Source: Takakia lepidozioides (Eukaryota > Streptophyta > Takakiopsida > Takakiales > Takakiaceae). From it: a DNA stretch of 60,000 nucleotides. Position numbers and translations under genes: made by a program. The notes under the pieces are model-generated. The model did not search any database. It was not told the DNA's origin and was given only the letters and a program-made list of their open reading frames with translations. The stretch covers positions 59,460,001 through 59,520,000 of the forward strand of contig CM060733.1 in assembly GCA_030704615.1 (NCBI GenBank), given 5' to 3'. This document shows, piece by piece, positions 45,807-57,007 of this stretch (the first letter of the stretch is position 1; each line of letters begins with the position of its first letter).

Positions 45807-46372
45807 TCAACAAGGATTTTTGAGGCCTAATTCTTCGAGAGTTGCCTTTACATACCCTCTCTGTGTCATGAGTATGCCATTGGTGAAGTACAAAAATTCA
45901 AGACACAAGTAGTGCACCATGTTACCCAACTGTGACATCTCGAAATGCTCAGCAAGTTGATTGGAAAGCCAATCAATCTTCTGGGCATGGCTGCCTGTAA
46001 GAAGAAGATGCTCATCATAAATCACGAGTATAATAACCTTTCCATCTTCATGGAGATAATAAAGATTATGATCAGCTTCACTCCTTGTCAGTCCTTGACC
46101 ATGAAGATGGGTGTCGATCTCATACCAGGCTCGAGGAGCCTGTTTGTGCCCATAGAGCGCTTTCTTCAACTTGCACACGTTCGTACCTTGTTTAGAATCA
46201 ACAAATCCGGCATATATACTTCCTCTTTCAACTTGCCGTTGAGGAAGGCCGTCTTAACATCAAGATGAGAAAGTTTCCACTTGTGATGAGCAGCGATTAC
46301 CCATTTTACTACTGGTGCAAAAGTGTCCTCATAATCGAGAATAGATGATTTTTCTGGAGGAGCAGCTGATAG
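45807..46372 (-). pseudogene. Ty1/copia reverse transcriptase fragment
   Basis: Minus-strand sequence reads [59 protein letters not shown] and LTGSHAQKIDWLSNQLAEHF, the RVT_2 domain of copia elements. A frameshift near 46175 divides it. The catalytic YVDD is replaced by IYDEHLL, and no integrase, RNase H or LTR is seen, so it is dead. Confidence 0.9.
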
Positions 46373-46899
46373 TCGAGGTGGGGATGGGTTCGGTTGTGAG
46401 ATACCTATAGGACCCTCAGTGGTCCTAATCTCCTACCCTGTGAGACCATATAATGAAATCAGGAGATGGAATAGACAGGAGGTTCAAGGCACATCATTGC
46501 ATGCCACATCATTGCATGCCAGCTGACACTTAATTTGTGTCTGTGTACCAAAAGAAGGGGGGGCAAACGTGATCAAGTTAGTGTACATATCCATGCTAGA
46601 AGTACTCGCATATAAAGCCGTAGATGCACAAAGAGCAGAATAAACTGTTCCCGTCAACATCACAACACTCATTTATGGATCTGCTAGTCATGGCAGACTG
46701 TGAACCTGGAAAGGCCTGCCTGCATGTACTGACCCTTCTTTACCTATCCGTGTGAAAACCAGTCTACAGGAAATGTCAGGCTGACACTCTCACCAACACA
46801 TGCAATCTCCACCAGACTCTCATTTTCATCTTGCAAAACACTCAGATTAAGAGGTTTGCAATCCTAACTATTATCTTCCAGTACAGTCGACAAATTTGC
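46373..46899. other. intergenic between copia relic and EGY3-like gene
   Basis: Contains a short direct repeat (CACATCATTGCATGCCA twice at about 46491-46520). The final part is the 3' UTR of the leftward EGY3-like gene. Confidence 0.4.
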
Positions 46900-49230
46900 T
46901 TACGAAATTGATGGCACAAAGGAGCCTACAGCAGCAGCAATAAGAGCCAACCCAAAAACCTTGCGAATGAAGCTTGGCTCTGTGACTTCGTCCAGCTGAA
47001 ACCAGTCATCCATTAGTGCTGGAGTAGACCCAAGCACCCATGCGAGACCCAACCAAGGACTGGTAACAAGCAGCGACAACAACACCACCAAGAACATTAT
47101 GCCTGTCACCACATGCTGCACACCTCGGCCCAAAACCGCTGTCAAAATGCGGCCACCGTCCAGGATGCCCAGTGGAAGAAGAGCCATGGCAGTAAAATGG
47201 AGTCCCAACGTGCCCGCCAAAGCTAGAGGACTTACTACCAACTCCAGGTCCCCCAATTCGCCTCTGAGAGTAGCAGAGGAGAGCTTGTGGAGAATCCATG
47301 TGAGTGAGCTGGAGTATGCAAACATGTTGTCAGGAACAAGCAGGAAGCCACGAAAGTCTGCCATAGTTGCAGATACAGATTCCCATGAAGAATGACTGGC
47401 CAGAATGAGGGCGAGCGAAAAGGCCACAGAAGCACATGTACTGGAGAGAGAGAGATCAAGAAGGGCAGTTCGGTTAGGAAGGCAGCCCTTGTAGAAAACT
47501 AATGTTCCGAATGCCCCTTGGTGTGGGACAGGGAGAGAAAAGGGCAGCCTCACTATCTGTGATACATTGTAAGAGGCAGCAGTGACCTTTCTAGCAACAA
47601 TACCACTGACCCAGACCCCTAGTAACCCCAGTGACACTATGCACCTTTGCCAGAAGTACGGATCATCTAGACCAGGATCCGCACTTGCAAATCGCAGGCA
47701 ATTTAACAGCACTGCAGCAATCAGAATGGCAGAAAGTAAGACATCCCCCTGTTGCGACAATGACAAAGACAAGAGCTCATTCCTGTGGGCAATGAGGCAG
47801 CCCCTTCCCCCCTCAAATGGTTCCTGATTTAAAAGAATGACAACCAAGCCCTCAAACTTCTCATCGAGGCGTCTTTGAAGCTCTTCCTGCGCAAGTGCTG
47901 CCTTACCCATGAATTCTCCACGGAACAAAAGGCCTTGTCGACACCTAATGGTCTGGCCCTCAGGAATGAAAGAGGAACCTTGAAAGACCTGTTCGAGAAG
48001 CTCAGGTTCATCAAGTGGCACAGTCAGGGTCTGCCTATGTTTATATTTGTAGAACATATTATAGAGCAAATCCGCTTCACTGTCCAAATTTTCGTCTGGA
48101 TTGAGGGTGATGCCATCAGGGCCACTAAAGAAGGAGGATATAAAGAAGGACAGTGCCTGCGTATTAACCAGTATACCACTGAGAGAATGCCTCAGCTGCT
48201 GATCCTCAGGAAAACGCTTTAAATTGGAAGTCTTGCCTGGCACTCTCGAGGCCCTCGAGAGAGCCTGTAACGAGAAGAAATTCCCGTCACCAAAAATCTT
48301 CATGAAGTCTCCAAGCTCCAGTAAGGCATCCGTGAGAAGAATTACAAAAGCTGGGAAAAAGTCGTCCAGAGTGTTGATTTGGAGAATTTCCTCGCTATCT
48401 TTGAGATACGAGGAGAACGCACCATCATAGCGCCCCTCGTCGTTACGTGCGTCTGCATCAAAACTTAAAGGGATTACTGCTGGTCGCTGAGACTTTTCGT
48501 CACCTTTCGACGAACCCAATTGAGCTCGTCTCTTCCGCTGGTTCCTCTCAATAAGGCCAAGCCCCGAGTTTTTGTCTTTAGAGGCCTCTCCTCCTTTCTC
48601 CAGTACTCGCAGCACAGAGGGAGCCACCTCAATTTGCAGCGGATCCTTTTCCGAATCACCAGAAGCTGCCTGTTGCACGCCATCTGTCTCTTTCTGTCGG
48701 AACTCAGGAGATGTTGAGGAGCCGTCTCTTACATTCGCAGCATCCCCATCCCCACTACCACTGCTTGCTTGGAACGTTCTAGATGTGTGCGAGGGAGTTG
48801 CAGGGCCCTGCTTAATAAAACCTCTTGTCCTTCTCTTGTTTTTCGTTTTTAAACCAAAGGAAACGTACTTAAGTGATGCAGAGGTGCTTCGTTGATCCGT
48901 AGGGAACGAGAGAGTGGTGCTTCTTCTGCCATACACATGCCTCAATCGAAATCGTGATTCTGGCACATGAGGAGAATTACCCTCTCCCCTTCCTCTGCCC
49001 CACACACCGCGACAGCTGAAGTGCAGCGACTCAAAACCTCCTTGCTTGTGATTGAACTGAGTGGACATAAGTTGGGAAGAACAGGAAAGATAAAACTGGA
49101 AGGAGCCTCCAAGTGCAGCCGGGGGGCTGTTCATTTTGGAGCATCGCAGGGACGGAACACAGTGACTATGGACATGGCGGTGCTGGGGCAAGCAAGGCAG
49201 CGTAGCGTCCACACGAAAGCAGTGTGTCAT
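46900..49230 (-). CDS. EGY3: EGY3-like plastid site-2-protease homologue, probably catalytically inactive
   Basis: An uninterrupted 776-residue frame from ATG 49230 to TAA 46900. A Ser-rich transit-peptide-like N-terminus and a long variable region precede the family block GKAALAQEELQRRLDEKFEG (after about residue 430). Several hydrophobic segments follow, then LLPLGILDGGRILTAVLGRG (about 684 on), which matches the LDG site of S2P-type membrane proteases. I find no HEXXH zinc motif: the expected position reads GVWVSGIVARKV. Loss of HEXXH is characteristic of EGY3, a thylakoid or envelope protein of chloroplasts tied to heat and salt stress signalling in Arabidopsis (family knowledge). EGY1 and EGY2 keep the motif, which argues against them. 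The coding sequence looks intact. Confidence 0.88.
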   Translation of the reverse strand: MTHCFRVDATLPCLPQHRHVHSHCVPSLRCSKMNSPPAALGGSFQFYLSCSSQLMSTQFNHKQGGFESLHFSCRGVWGRGRGEGNSPHVPESRFRLRHVYGRRSTTLSFPTDQRSTSASLKYVSFGLKTKNKRRTRGFIKQGPATPSHTSRTFQASSGSGDGDAANVRDGSSTSPEFRQKETDGVQQAASGDSEKDPLQIEVAPSVLRVLEKGGEASKDKNSGLGLIERNQRKRRAQLGSSKGDEKSQRPAVIPLSFDADARNDEGRYDGAFSSYLKDSEEILQINTLDDFFPAFVILLTDALLELGDFMKIFGDGNFFSLQALSRASRVPGKTSNLKRFPEDQQLRHSLSGILVNTQALSFFISSFFSGPDGITLNPDENLDSEADLLYNMFYKYKHRQTLTVPLDEPELLEQVFQGSSFIPEGQTIRCRQGLLFRGEFMGKAALAQEELQRRLDEKFEGLVVILLNQEPFEGGRGCLIAHRNELLSLSLSQQGDVLLSAILIAAVLLNCLRFASADPGLDDPYFWQRCIVSLGLLGVWVSGIVARKVTAASYNVSQIVRLPFSLPVPHQGAFGTLVFYKGCLPNRTALLDLSLSSTCASVAFSLALILASHSSWESVSATMADFRGFLLVPDNMFAYSSSLTWILHKLSSATLRGELGDLELVVSPLALAGTLGLHFTAMALLPLGILDGGRILTAVLGRGVQHVVTGIMFLVVLLSLLVTSPWLGLAWVLGSTPALMDDWFQLDEVTEPSFIRKVFGLALIAAAVGSFVPSIS

Positions 49231-50615
49231 TATCCACCCGAGCTATGATCTCCTACCTTTCTCTCGCTCTATCTCTCTTGTGAAACAGGAATCATCCCGC
49301 TAAGTATCACTTCACCGTGCCTGGGTGCCTGCCACGCTGCTCTGTTGCCCGGATAGATTTTCCACTTGTGTCTTCCACAGTTGCCTGTTTACGGATTGTT
49401 GTCCTTTTAAGCGAGATAATGACCCACACTCCACTTAATTATAGCACGCACTGAGGCCTGGAGAGCAGCAATAAGCGGTTACAGTTCATCAGATTGTTGC
49501 TACTTGTTGAAGGAAATCTGTCGCCGAATTGCTGCAGAACCACTATGTGGAAAAGCACGCAGTGCCATGCTCTAGAGTTATCGGCTGCCCACTTTCTGCA
49601 GGATGCTGTACCTTTAGACGACAAATCGTAGCCTCATACCTTTCTCTCCCACCTGAAGTGTTCCTTGGGGGGAGGAACTCCAGTCTTCCTGGCTGTTTCA
49701 AATCCATGCAGATGAGATGATTCCTGGAGGTGAACTTTTCGCGGGTGCTACATGTTGCTCATATGGAGAATTTAAGGGTGAAATGCACATGGTTCTGATC
49801 TGAGTAGTGGCTCTACTGCCATGAAAACCCCATGAACTCCTTCCCATCCCTTGTATAGTGTTATACGGCTGTTTAAACATTTCCAGTACATGAGGCCTGT
49901 ACTGCCAGTAGACAACATTTCATGCCCTCTCTGTGTCTCCAGTTCCGTGTTGCGAGAAATGCAGGTGAACCTTCTGGCGTTGAACCTCTCCTCGCCATGA
50001 TCCAAGCACTTTGAAGGTGGGTGCTTGCAAATGGACACATCTAGTGCTTGCAGTGTATATACACTTACTGCATTGCTTGATCTTACCATCAGTAGGGCTC
50101 TATGCGCAGTAATTTACACTACCCAGTAAGATTTTCCAAAGGCCTCATCTTTTTATAACAAATTCATAATCTGACAATGCAAGTGGAAACAAAGTTGGGT
50201 GACATAATGGTGCAGACTGCAATGCACAGTATGGAGCACAGATCACTCCAGGTTGCTGGTTTCAACCAAAAACTCCCGCATCAGTCTTGTATTGGAGTCT
50301 TCCATGTGCTGTCATCACCACAGGCACCAGTCACTTGCAAGACTTAAGGACTCATTCTTCCTTTCCTTGCTCTAGTTTGCAAAGGTGGGAGGCTTTGGCT
50401 GCACACCTCTTTGTATGAAGACTTCGATATCCAGATTAGGCAGGCATTTAGCATCAGTCCAGATCAATGATGACAATGGAGAGGCTATAACTAAGGTGCT
50501 GTACTCGACAAGCATTGATGCTCACAGCCACTTTGCTTACAGCCACTATTCCAGTTTCATAACCAGCAAGATAATAATTGACTTAGAACAGCAAACGTAG
50601 TGCAGCAAGGCAAAC
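49231..50615. other. EGY3-like promoter side and intergenic sequence
   Basis: TCTCTCGCTCTATCTCTCTT just above the EGY3-like ATG (about 49259-49278) is a pyrimidine-rich 5'-leader-like tract. No gene is supported in the rest. The 3' end of the leftward gene at 50616-51700 probably falls here but I could not find its last exon. Confidence 0.4.
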
Positions 50616-51700
50616 CTTATGGCACAAACTCTTGAGATTGTCCCATTCGAAGTCATGGTTAGCATATGCTGATCTCACCTGCATTTCCACACAGCATGCA
50701 TCCACCACCTTAGCAACCCCGCTTCCAGCCTGACACTCTCCTAGACCATAGATAACACAAATAATACCGAGCAGAGGACACTCCTGAATAAATGCAGCAA
50801 CCCCTTCCTTGCCATGAAACTGTAGCCAGGCTACTGTGCAGGAAGCTCAGACATATTTGAGAGGAAACTTACTTCCATTATGCGCAGTGCTGGTGTTGCA
50901 AGGGGAAATGAGGGAAAAGAGCAGCCATCCATATGTCGCCCATCACAGAAACCCACCAGAGCCCATTATTGGTAATAAGCTCATGGTCATGTTGCAAAGC
51001 TGCTTAACCCCTCAACCCCGCCAACCCTTTCTTTCCACTACCCAAAATCCTGTTCACATCCCTACATTTTATTAATACCCACCAACTGCCTGTTCTATGC
51101 CATCTCAGCTGCTCTCTTGTCCTGTGGCGGAATAGTGACATTATCAACTGTGCTCACTGCAGACAAATAAACAGAGAAAGACTCTTGGCAAGGAGTATGC
51201 AATGCAGGTTAGCTCACCAAGGTTTTTATGCCGAAAAGTTTCTCGCATGAGGGTTGCACAGAATTTGTCGCCATCTTTCAGAGACACCCTATCCACAAAA
51301 TCCATCAGCTCTGCATATGCTTCTTTGTTGTAATCCTGCCAAATTAGGGGTGTCACTAAAACGTGTCTCTGTCACTGCTCATAGCACACCTACTTGTCCA
51401 ATGTAAGCACTCCACAACTTATACTGCCATCAAATATAAGTCCTGACTTTCTCCTGCAACCCCTTCTTTTGGATTTCTCCTTTACCTTCCTCCCTGTCTT
51501 TTCAACAAGGTGCTTGCAGCAAAGGAAGTTGGGAGGATCAAACCTGAAGCTGAGAGAGAACAATTTTGACAGCCAAAAAAGTGAAAAAATTGTGAAGAGA
51601 CTCCGCTGCCTTCGCCTCTGGCGATTTCTCGCCGAATCCTGCCAACCAGACCCTCACCAAGGAGTTGAGAAGAGAAGAGACAAGACACAAGAGGGCACTC
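50616..51700 (-). CDS. unnamed conserved-looking gene, three in-phase exons (partial)
   Basis: Exons 51700-51544, 51335-51218 and 50740-50616 have AG/GT borders and consecutive phases agree, which shadow frames rarely do. They read SLHNFFTFLAVKIVLSQLQ, then DYNKEAYAELMDFVDRVSLK followed by DGDKFCATLMRETFRHKNL, then EMQVRSAYANHDFEWDNLKS. I believe this is a plant-wide, probably plastid-related family of small helical proteins, but cannot name it with confidence. The last donor (AAG/GTTTGC) implies at least one more 3' exon, and the N-terminal exon is also missing from my model. It could be a partial or decaying copy. Confidence 0.55.
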
Positions 51701-52972
51701 CTGCAATCTAAGGTGCGCACGCTCCTAAGACCAACCCAGCGTTTCACAAGCCACAAATCCACAATACATACAGGACAATGTCTGTGACAACAATTAAGCA
51801 GTGCACTCCTTACTTGGACAATCGGATGTCACGTTACAGGTCTATGCCGAGTTACAATTAGTGCTTCAACGGACTTCTTGCATCAATGTGCTCGTGGACC
51901 CCGGTGTATAAACGTGACATTATCCGCGTTACATTATGTTGTACGATTCAGAAAGGACAATAATATGTTTCAAATTGGCACTATACCTGGTACAAACATC
52001 TTCTGGCAGCGAGCGGGTCCTACACTCCCAGGCCTCAAATTCAGCTGCTCTTCATCCTTGTGCCCCTCCCATAATTTTACAGAAGCTCCCCATAGCCTGC
52101 AAGGCACAGCCTTGTGCTGTGTGGCTCCTTTTCTCCCTGCAGCAACGAACGCATAACTTGATGGCCTCTCACATCGCTCCTGCCAGATTGCCGTATACCC
52201 ATGCACAACATTGGGGTGAACTCCACAACATGCTGCTCTCCTGAAACTTGTTGCCATGCCCCGCCGTCAAGGCCCACACAGATGCCCCACACCTGTGTCT
52301 TCCTTCCACAAACACACTCTCTCTCACTCTTCGTCACTCTCCCCTTTCCTGCCACACAACAACTCATCGCATTCCTGTGTCAGTCCTGTACTACCGAACG
52401 ACATTCTCCTCAACCTCTGGCCGTTTACTGACGGATACTGTAAGTCCCTGTAACAGAATCCTGTTAGCTAAAGAAATTTGGTAATGGACTTTTTCCCAAA
52501 AACCGCTCACAAATTGGGCCCTTCATGAGAAAAATCAACACCTTTCAACAACGTCGGAAGGACACCCCAGTATAGAAGTTAGCTAAGTTATGGCGGACGA
52601 CAAATGAATGATATGTGAGCGGTGCCCGGATTAAATCTACCTTAATTTTGGTATCCGGCCGCCAATGGCAAGCCCCTCCGTTTGGTCAGCCATAGCCAAA
52701 TTCACTCAGAGCTCATGGGTTGCCATCCAAGCCCAGATAGGAACTACCATTTGCAAACTCAGGAGTTGATATTGAACTCACCAACACCTCAATTCAATAT
52801 GCTCTCTGCCAAGTGACTTATGGCAGAATTGCATGTGCAACCACAAAACTTTGTTGGTGATATTTTCCGGCAGTCTTCCTGGCTGGAATCCCCAGCAGCC
52901 CAGCGGTTCCACTGCATAATCCATTTCAGCGGCAGGATCAAGTTACCACATGATCAACTTATCATCCACGTG
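51701..52972. other. intergenic, possible 5' part of the preceding gene
   Basis: Short open frames on both strands around 51900-52450. None could be joined convincingly to the exon at 51700. Confidence 0.35.
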
Positions 52973-53209
52973 GTATGACTCACAAATTCTGAGGAATCTA
53001 CCCTCAAATTCCAGAAATTCACTGGGGGAATTCCGTCCAGGAATCATCCATGCCGTATGACTCACAAATTCTGAGGAATCTGCCCTCAAATTCCAGAAAT
53101 TCACTGGGGGAATTCCGTCCAGGAATCATCCATGCCGTATGACTCACAAATTCTGAGGAATCTGCCCTCAAATTCCAGAAATTCACTGGGGGAATTCCGT
53201 CCAGGAATC
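52973..53209. repeat. 82-bp tandem repeat, about 2.9 copies
   Basis: TATGACTCACAAATTCTGAG starts each unit, at about 52973, 53056 and 53138. Units are nearly identical (CTACCC against CTGCCC). The 82-bp period is not a multiple of three and the frame is not conserved, so it is non-coding and recently amplified. Confidence 0.95.
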
Positions 53210-53948
53210 GCTGAGTATAATACAAAGGAAATCAGACCTAAAATGGATTACGTATGGGCAACCTAAGTTGTGTCCTAAACTCAAAAGAAATTGGGCCTCA
53301 CGCCAAGGCTTGTCACATGGTATCGGTACTCTTAGATAGCATTGATGAGCAATAGATAGCACTCTTAGATATGCAATTTAACATGCACTTCCATGCACAC
53401 CATATCCATATGATGAAGTGATATCATAAGTCACAGTTGCTTCGGCAAAAGTCTTCTTCTCTTGTATGATGATAAAATGAGTTAAGTGAAAATTGAGATC
53501 TGCAAATGGGCAGCCGTGCCAGTAAATTGTGATTCATTGAATTCTTCAATGATCTTCTGTTCAATAATTTTGAACGTTGAATGGTATAGGAAAGCGTCCA
53601 ACAAAATTGAGGTATTTTTAACCCTTAAACACCCACGAGGGTTGGTAGAACATGAGGCACACCAATGAGCACAAATGCCGTACCCACGGTCATGGGGGTT
53701 TTATGTTTTTAAACCACGGTCATAGGAGCTATATGTTTTCAAAACGGAATAAAATCCCAAAACCCTAATGCGAAATAGGCACCCATAATGTATATCTACA
53801 AGCTCCAAGTTCCATATATCTACAGCTTTGGTATTCTACAAATGAATAACATGTTAGAGAAAAACAAAGTCACAATAACCAACACCATCCAAAACACACA
53901 AATCTCAAACAATAGTTGAACAATTTAATATAATGAGGCAAACAACGG
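53210..53948. other. AT-rich intergenic sequence
   Basis: A 37-bp near-direct repeat (ACGGTCATGGGGGTTTTATG, then CACGGTCATAGGAGCTATAT) lies at about 53679-53745. No gene is seen. Confidence 0.4.
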
Positions 53949-54063
53949 TTTCGTTAACGAAATAAATCAACATATTGGGTTTCTCTAGTGAAATAGTGGA
54001 TTTTGCTAGCGAAATTTCAGCCATCAGTGCGTAGGTCATTATCCTATGGTTTCGTGGGCGAAA
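53949..54063. repeat. four spaced TTTCG-N4-CGAAA palindromes
   Basis: TTTCGTTAACGAAA (53949-53962), TTTCTCTAGTGAAA (53980-53993), TTTTGCTAGCGAAA (54001-54014) and TTTCGTGGGCGAAA (54050-54063). The first is a perfect 14-bp palindrome and the others are near-palindromes of the same form. Confidence 0.7.
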
Positions 54064-54109
54064 CAATATGTATTGTGTTTGGTGATAGGGTGACTAACCC
54101 ATCTATGTG

Positions 54110-54300
54110 TGGCTTGTCCTCGCGCGAGCACAAGTATGCTCACGGGCACACAATTTGGTCCCCGTGAGCACAAATTTCCAATTTTAGTTTCGTCGTAGCA
54201 TCTTTTCAGAAATATTCACGAATTTTCGGGCATTTTGGTTGTTGCTCATGCGAGCACGCAGAGTGGCGTGAGCGTGCTCATGCGCTACCCAACCTCAACG
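54110..54300. repeat. cluster of GTGAGCAC/GTGCTCAC words
   Basis: GCGCGAGCACAAG, TGCTCACGGGC, CCGTGAGCACAAA, GCTCATGCGAGCACGC and GTGAGCGTGCTCATGCGC recur in both orientations within 190 bp. No coding potential is seen. Confidence 0.5.
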
Positions 54301-54567
54301 CCCACCAGCCATTTTGGGCTTTTCATATTGGTTTTCTTAGAATATCTTTGGCATATCTGATCGCACGTATCTCACATATATGTTCTTTTAGTATGCTCAT
54401 ACCAGCCACTTGGAAGTATAGGCTTCGCATGCCAATCTCTCAATTTTGGGATTATGCAAGAATGGCGGTAGGGCCAAAGGGGGTGTGCTTGCGAATTACC
54501 TCCCTTGAAGGTTATTCTTTAGTTTTCCCTCTCTTCTTGAGTTCTGGTTGTGTTGTGCAAAGATACC

Positions 54568-54732
54568 ATGCAAGATGGCGGAATCCGGTTAGTGTTCATA
54601 AATGGGGAAATTTTTGGAACTAATGTTTCCTTGTTGGTGGACACAGTGACACCGGCAACGGCGCGGAAGGTGGGGCTCCCGACAATTGACGTGGGGGCCT
54701 CTATTGAAGTGCGCTATGCCAAAGTGCGTTGA
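54568..54732 (+). pseudogene. possible LTR-retrotransposon aspartic protease scrap
   Basis: IRLVFINGEIFGTNVSLLVD, then TVTPATARKVGLPTIDVGAS, resembles the region around the protease active site of Ty3-type elements (L-V/I-D-T/S-G-A-T ... LGLPT), with residues missing after LVDT. No flanking pol domains or LTRs were found. Confidence 0.3.
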
Positions 54733-55975
54733 CCATGTGCCACATCTTGTATATTCATCCAAATCCCCTCATATTTGAGTTTGTCACATGCTTGCATCTC
54801 ATTGTTAATAGCAAGGAAAGAGTTTCATGGAATTTTTTATTTTATTTTTTTGGGTTAAGAAAGGAGACTATGGCCATTTTAATCAAAATTAAATAAATAG
54901 GAAAAAGATTTGAACGTCACTAAAAATAAAATATAACTAGTTGGAAATTGAATTGTTTTTGCAAGGAGCCCTGAAATAGGTCAGAGTTTGAACGGTGCAA
55001 AATTGCTACATCTGGTCGGATTTCCTTGAACTCATGTGAGGCTGTGCAGGGAGGCCATAGATCGTCCCGTCAATTTTTGAAAAATCGGAATTTGTAAATT
55101 CTACACCCATTTTGACATGTGTGCGTTTATGGATTAAATAGCACTGGTCTGTTGGGTTTGTTGGGATGGTTTATGTTTGATGTGTTCCTCAATGTGTGGG
55201 ATCTATTTGATGTACTAGGTCTATTAGGATCTACTAGGTGCTCTTGCTAGGTTTTCTATTTGGTATACTTGAGGTATTGCTATGGGGGGTAGTATCTGCA
55301 AGCAAGCAAGCAAAGTTTGTTTTCTTCTTTACATTTATTTGATTTCGAGAATGGAACACCCCAGTTCACCACTGGTGGCCTACCGTTCTGACGTTATCAG
55401 TCATCGGATTCTCCGTCATGGTTTACCGTGTGTTCAGGCCTTATGGCAGCCTTCAGGCCTATAAGGGTTTTTTTTTTTTCCCTTCAATAATTCGAATGAA
55501 GCTTTAACAGGCTTCCTTTCCTTTCCTTCCAAAAAAAAAGAGAAAGAAAACAACGCAGAGCCGCCGCCGGCTGGCAGCTCCTATTTACACTTGTCTGTTG
55601 GGTGGTCTACTGGGCTTACCATTATATTATCTACCATACCATAGAAGTGGCCCTCGAAACACTCGGTGGGACCTGGCGGCCTTGTGGTGGGCCGAGCTGC
55701 CTTGTGGCACCGAGCAACCAACAATAATAGTACCATATACAAAAAGTGAGCAAAATGGGGCCTTACAATTGGTGAGCCACACAAGTGTATGTTGGATGTC
55801 ACCCATTATAGTCAACCAAGCCATAAAAAGTGGTCTGGTCATGAGACACCTACTACTGTGGGTGTTTTGGGGACTTTCAAGTCCTTGGAGGTCTAAGCAA
55901 CCATGTTGCTCAGATCACGTCTATTAAAAGGTGTGCACTTTCCAAACAGAAAACTATAGCCCCCTTTGGGACGAA
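54733..55975. other. AT-rich intergenic sequence
   Basis: Contains a T10 run near 55469 and an A9 run near 55531. No gene is supported. Confidence 0.4.
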
Positions 55976-56137
55976 ACGAGTGTTGGACTGGTATATAGGG
56001 TCTGGCTGGGTATCAACCAGGTATTGAATAAAGGGCCCGGCTGGTATTGGCAATTCCAATACTATGGTCGATAACCGGACCGGCTGGTATTGCCAAGGCA
56101 ATACTCCGGTGCATACCCCTATTATGGGCAAAAACAA
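55976..56137 (+). repeat. dispersed CTGGTATTG-rich repeat, copy B
   Basis: Starts GTTGGACTGGTATATAGGG, contains GGCTGGTATTGGCAATTCCA and ends CTATTATGGGCAAAAAC. Same order and spacing as copy A (41763-41935, opposite strand), with internal differences. Looser relatives lie at 56560-56770 and from 58139. Confidence 0.75.
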
Positions 56138-57007
56138 GGTATGAATAGGAAATTGGCTGGGTGCACAATATGTCAGGGTCAGGCTCAAAGGGTGCACATG
56201 TGAGGGAGGGCATGTCCAGCCCCAAGGGCCCGCCACTATGCTTAATTTCTTACCACATGTAGGGCGGCCCGCCCCTATTCTTTATTTATTTTTAGCACAT
56301 GTAGGGTGTCTTATGAGGACCTCATTGCAGAGATGCTGGTTTATTTGACGATGAGGGTTGCAATCAGTCTTCTTTTAACTAAGCTTGCTTCAATTTGGAT
56401 ACTAAAATCTGCAACGTTGTTATTATATAATGCAAAGACTGAATTTTGCAACATAATAATTAATTTCTTTGTGAAATCAACTGAAAGGAGTCTTCTAAAT
56501 TCAATACATATTAAATATTTAAGGTTAATTTAATTTTTAATTTTTATTATTTATACCCGGGTTGATAACCAGCTGGTATTAGATTGGAATACCCATCCTA
56601 TTGATACCCGTTCGCAAATCGAAAATCATACCACTATTGAGAACCGGTGGGTATTAAAATTAAGGGAACCTTTCAATACTATGGAACTGGCTGGTATTGC
56701 AAATTAATTTCTTTTCAATACCCGGACCCGGCTGGTATTAGAAAAAGTAATACTCGCCCAACACCGGAAGAAACGACACCATAAGTTACTTTATTTATTT
56801 ATTTAAAAGTTATGCCTACAATGCCTGTTGTCTTCTACGTCATCTTTTTCCTGGGCCCGACCTACAACTGGAGGTAGGGCAAAGCGTCTCTTTCTCAAAA
56901 ATGATGGTGAACAACAGAAGCAGTGGCGGTTGGGCTTGTTTTGTACCTTGGAGAGGCTTTCACAACATGCTGACACAACATACCAACTCCACATTTTTTT
57001 TTCCGCT
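56138..57007. repeat. AT-rich sequence with degenerate CTGGTATT repeats (56560-56770)
   Basis: ACCAGCTGGTATTAGATTGG, AACTGGCTGGTATTGCAA and CCCGGCTGGTATTAGAAA recur between 56565 and 56750, related to copies A and B. No gene is supported. Confidence 0.5.

Noticed and set aside
53019-53225. Leftward frame with internal repeats
   Set aside because: Produced by the 82-bp tandem repeat; the period is not a multiple of three and the repeated peptides differ in frame.
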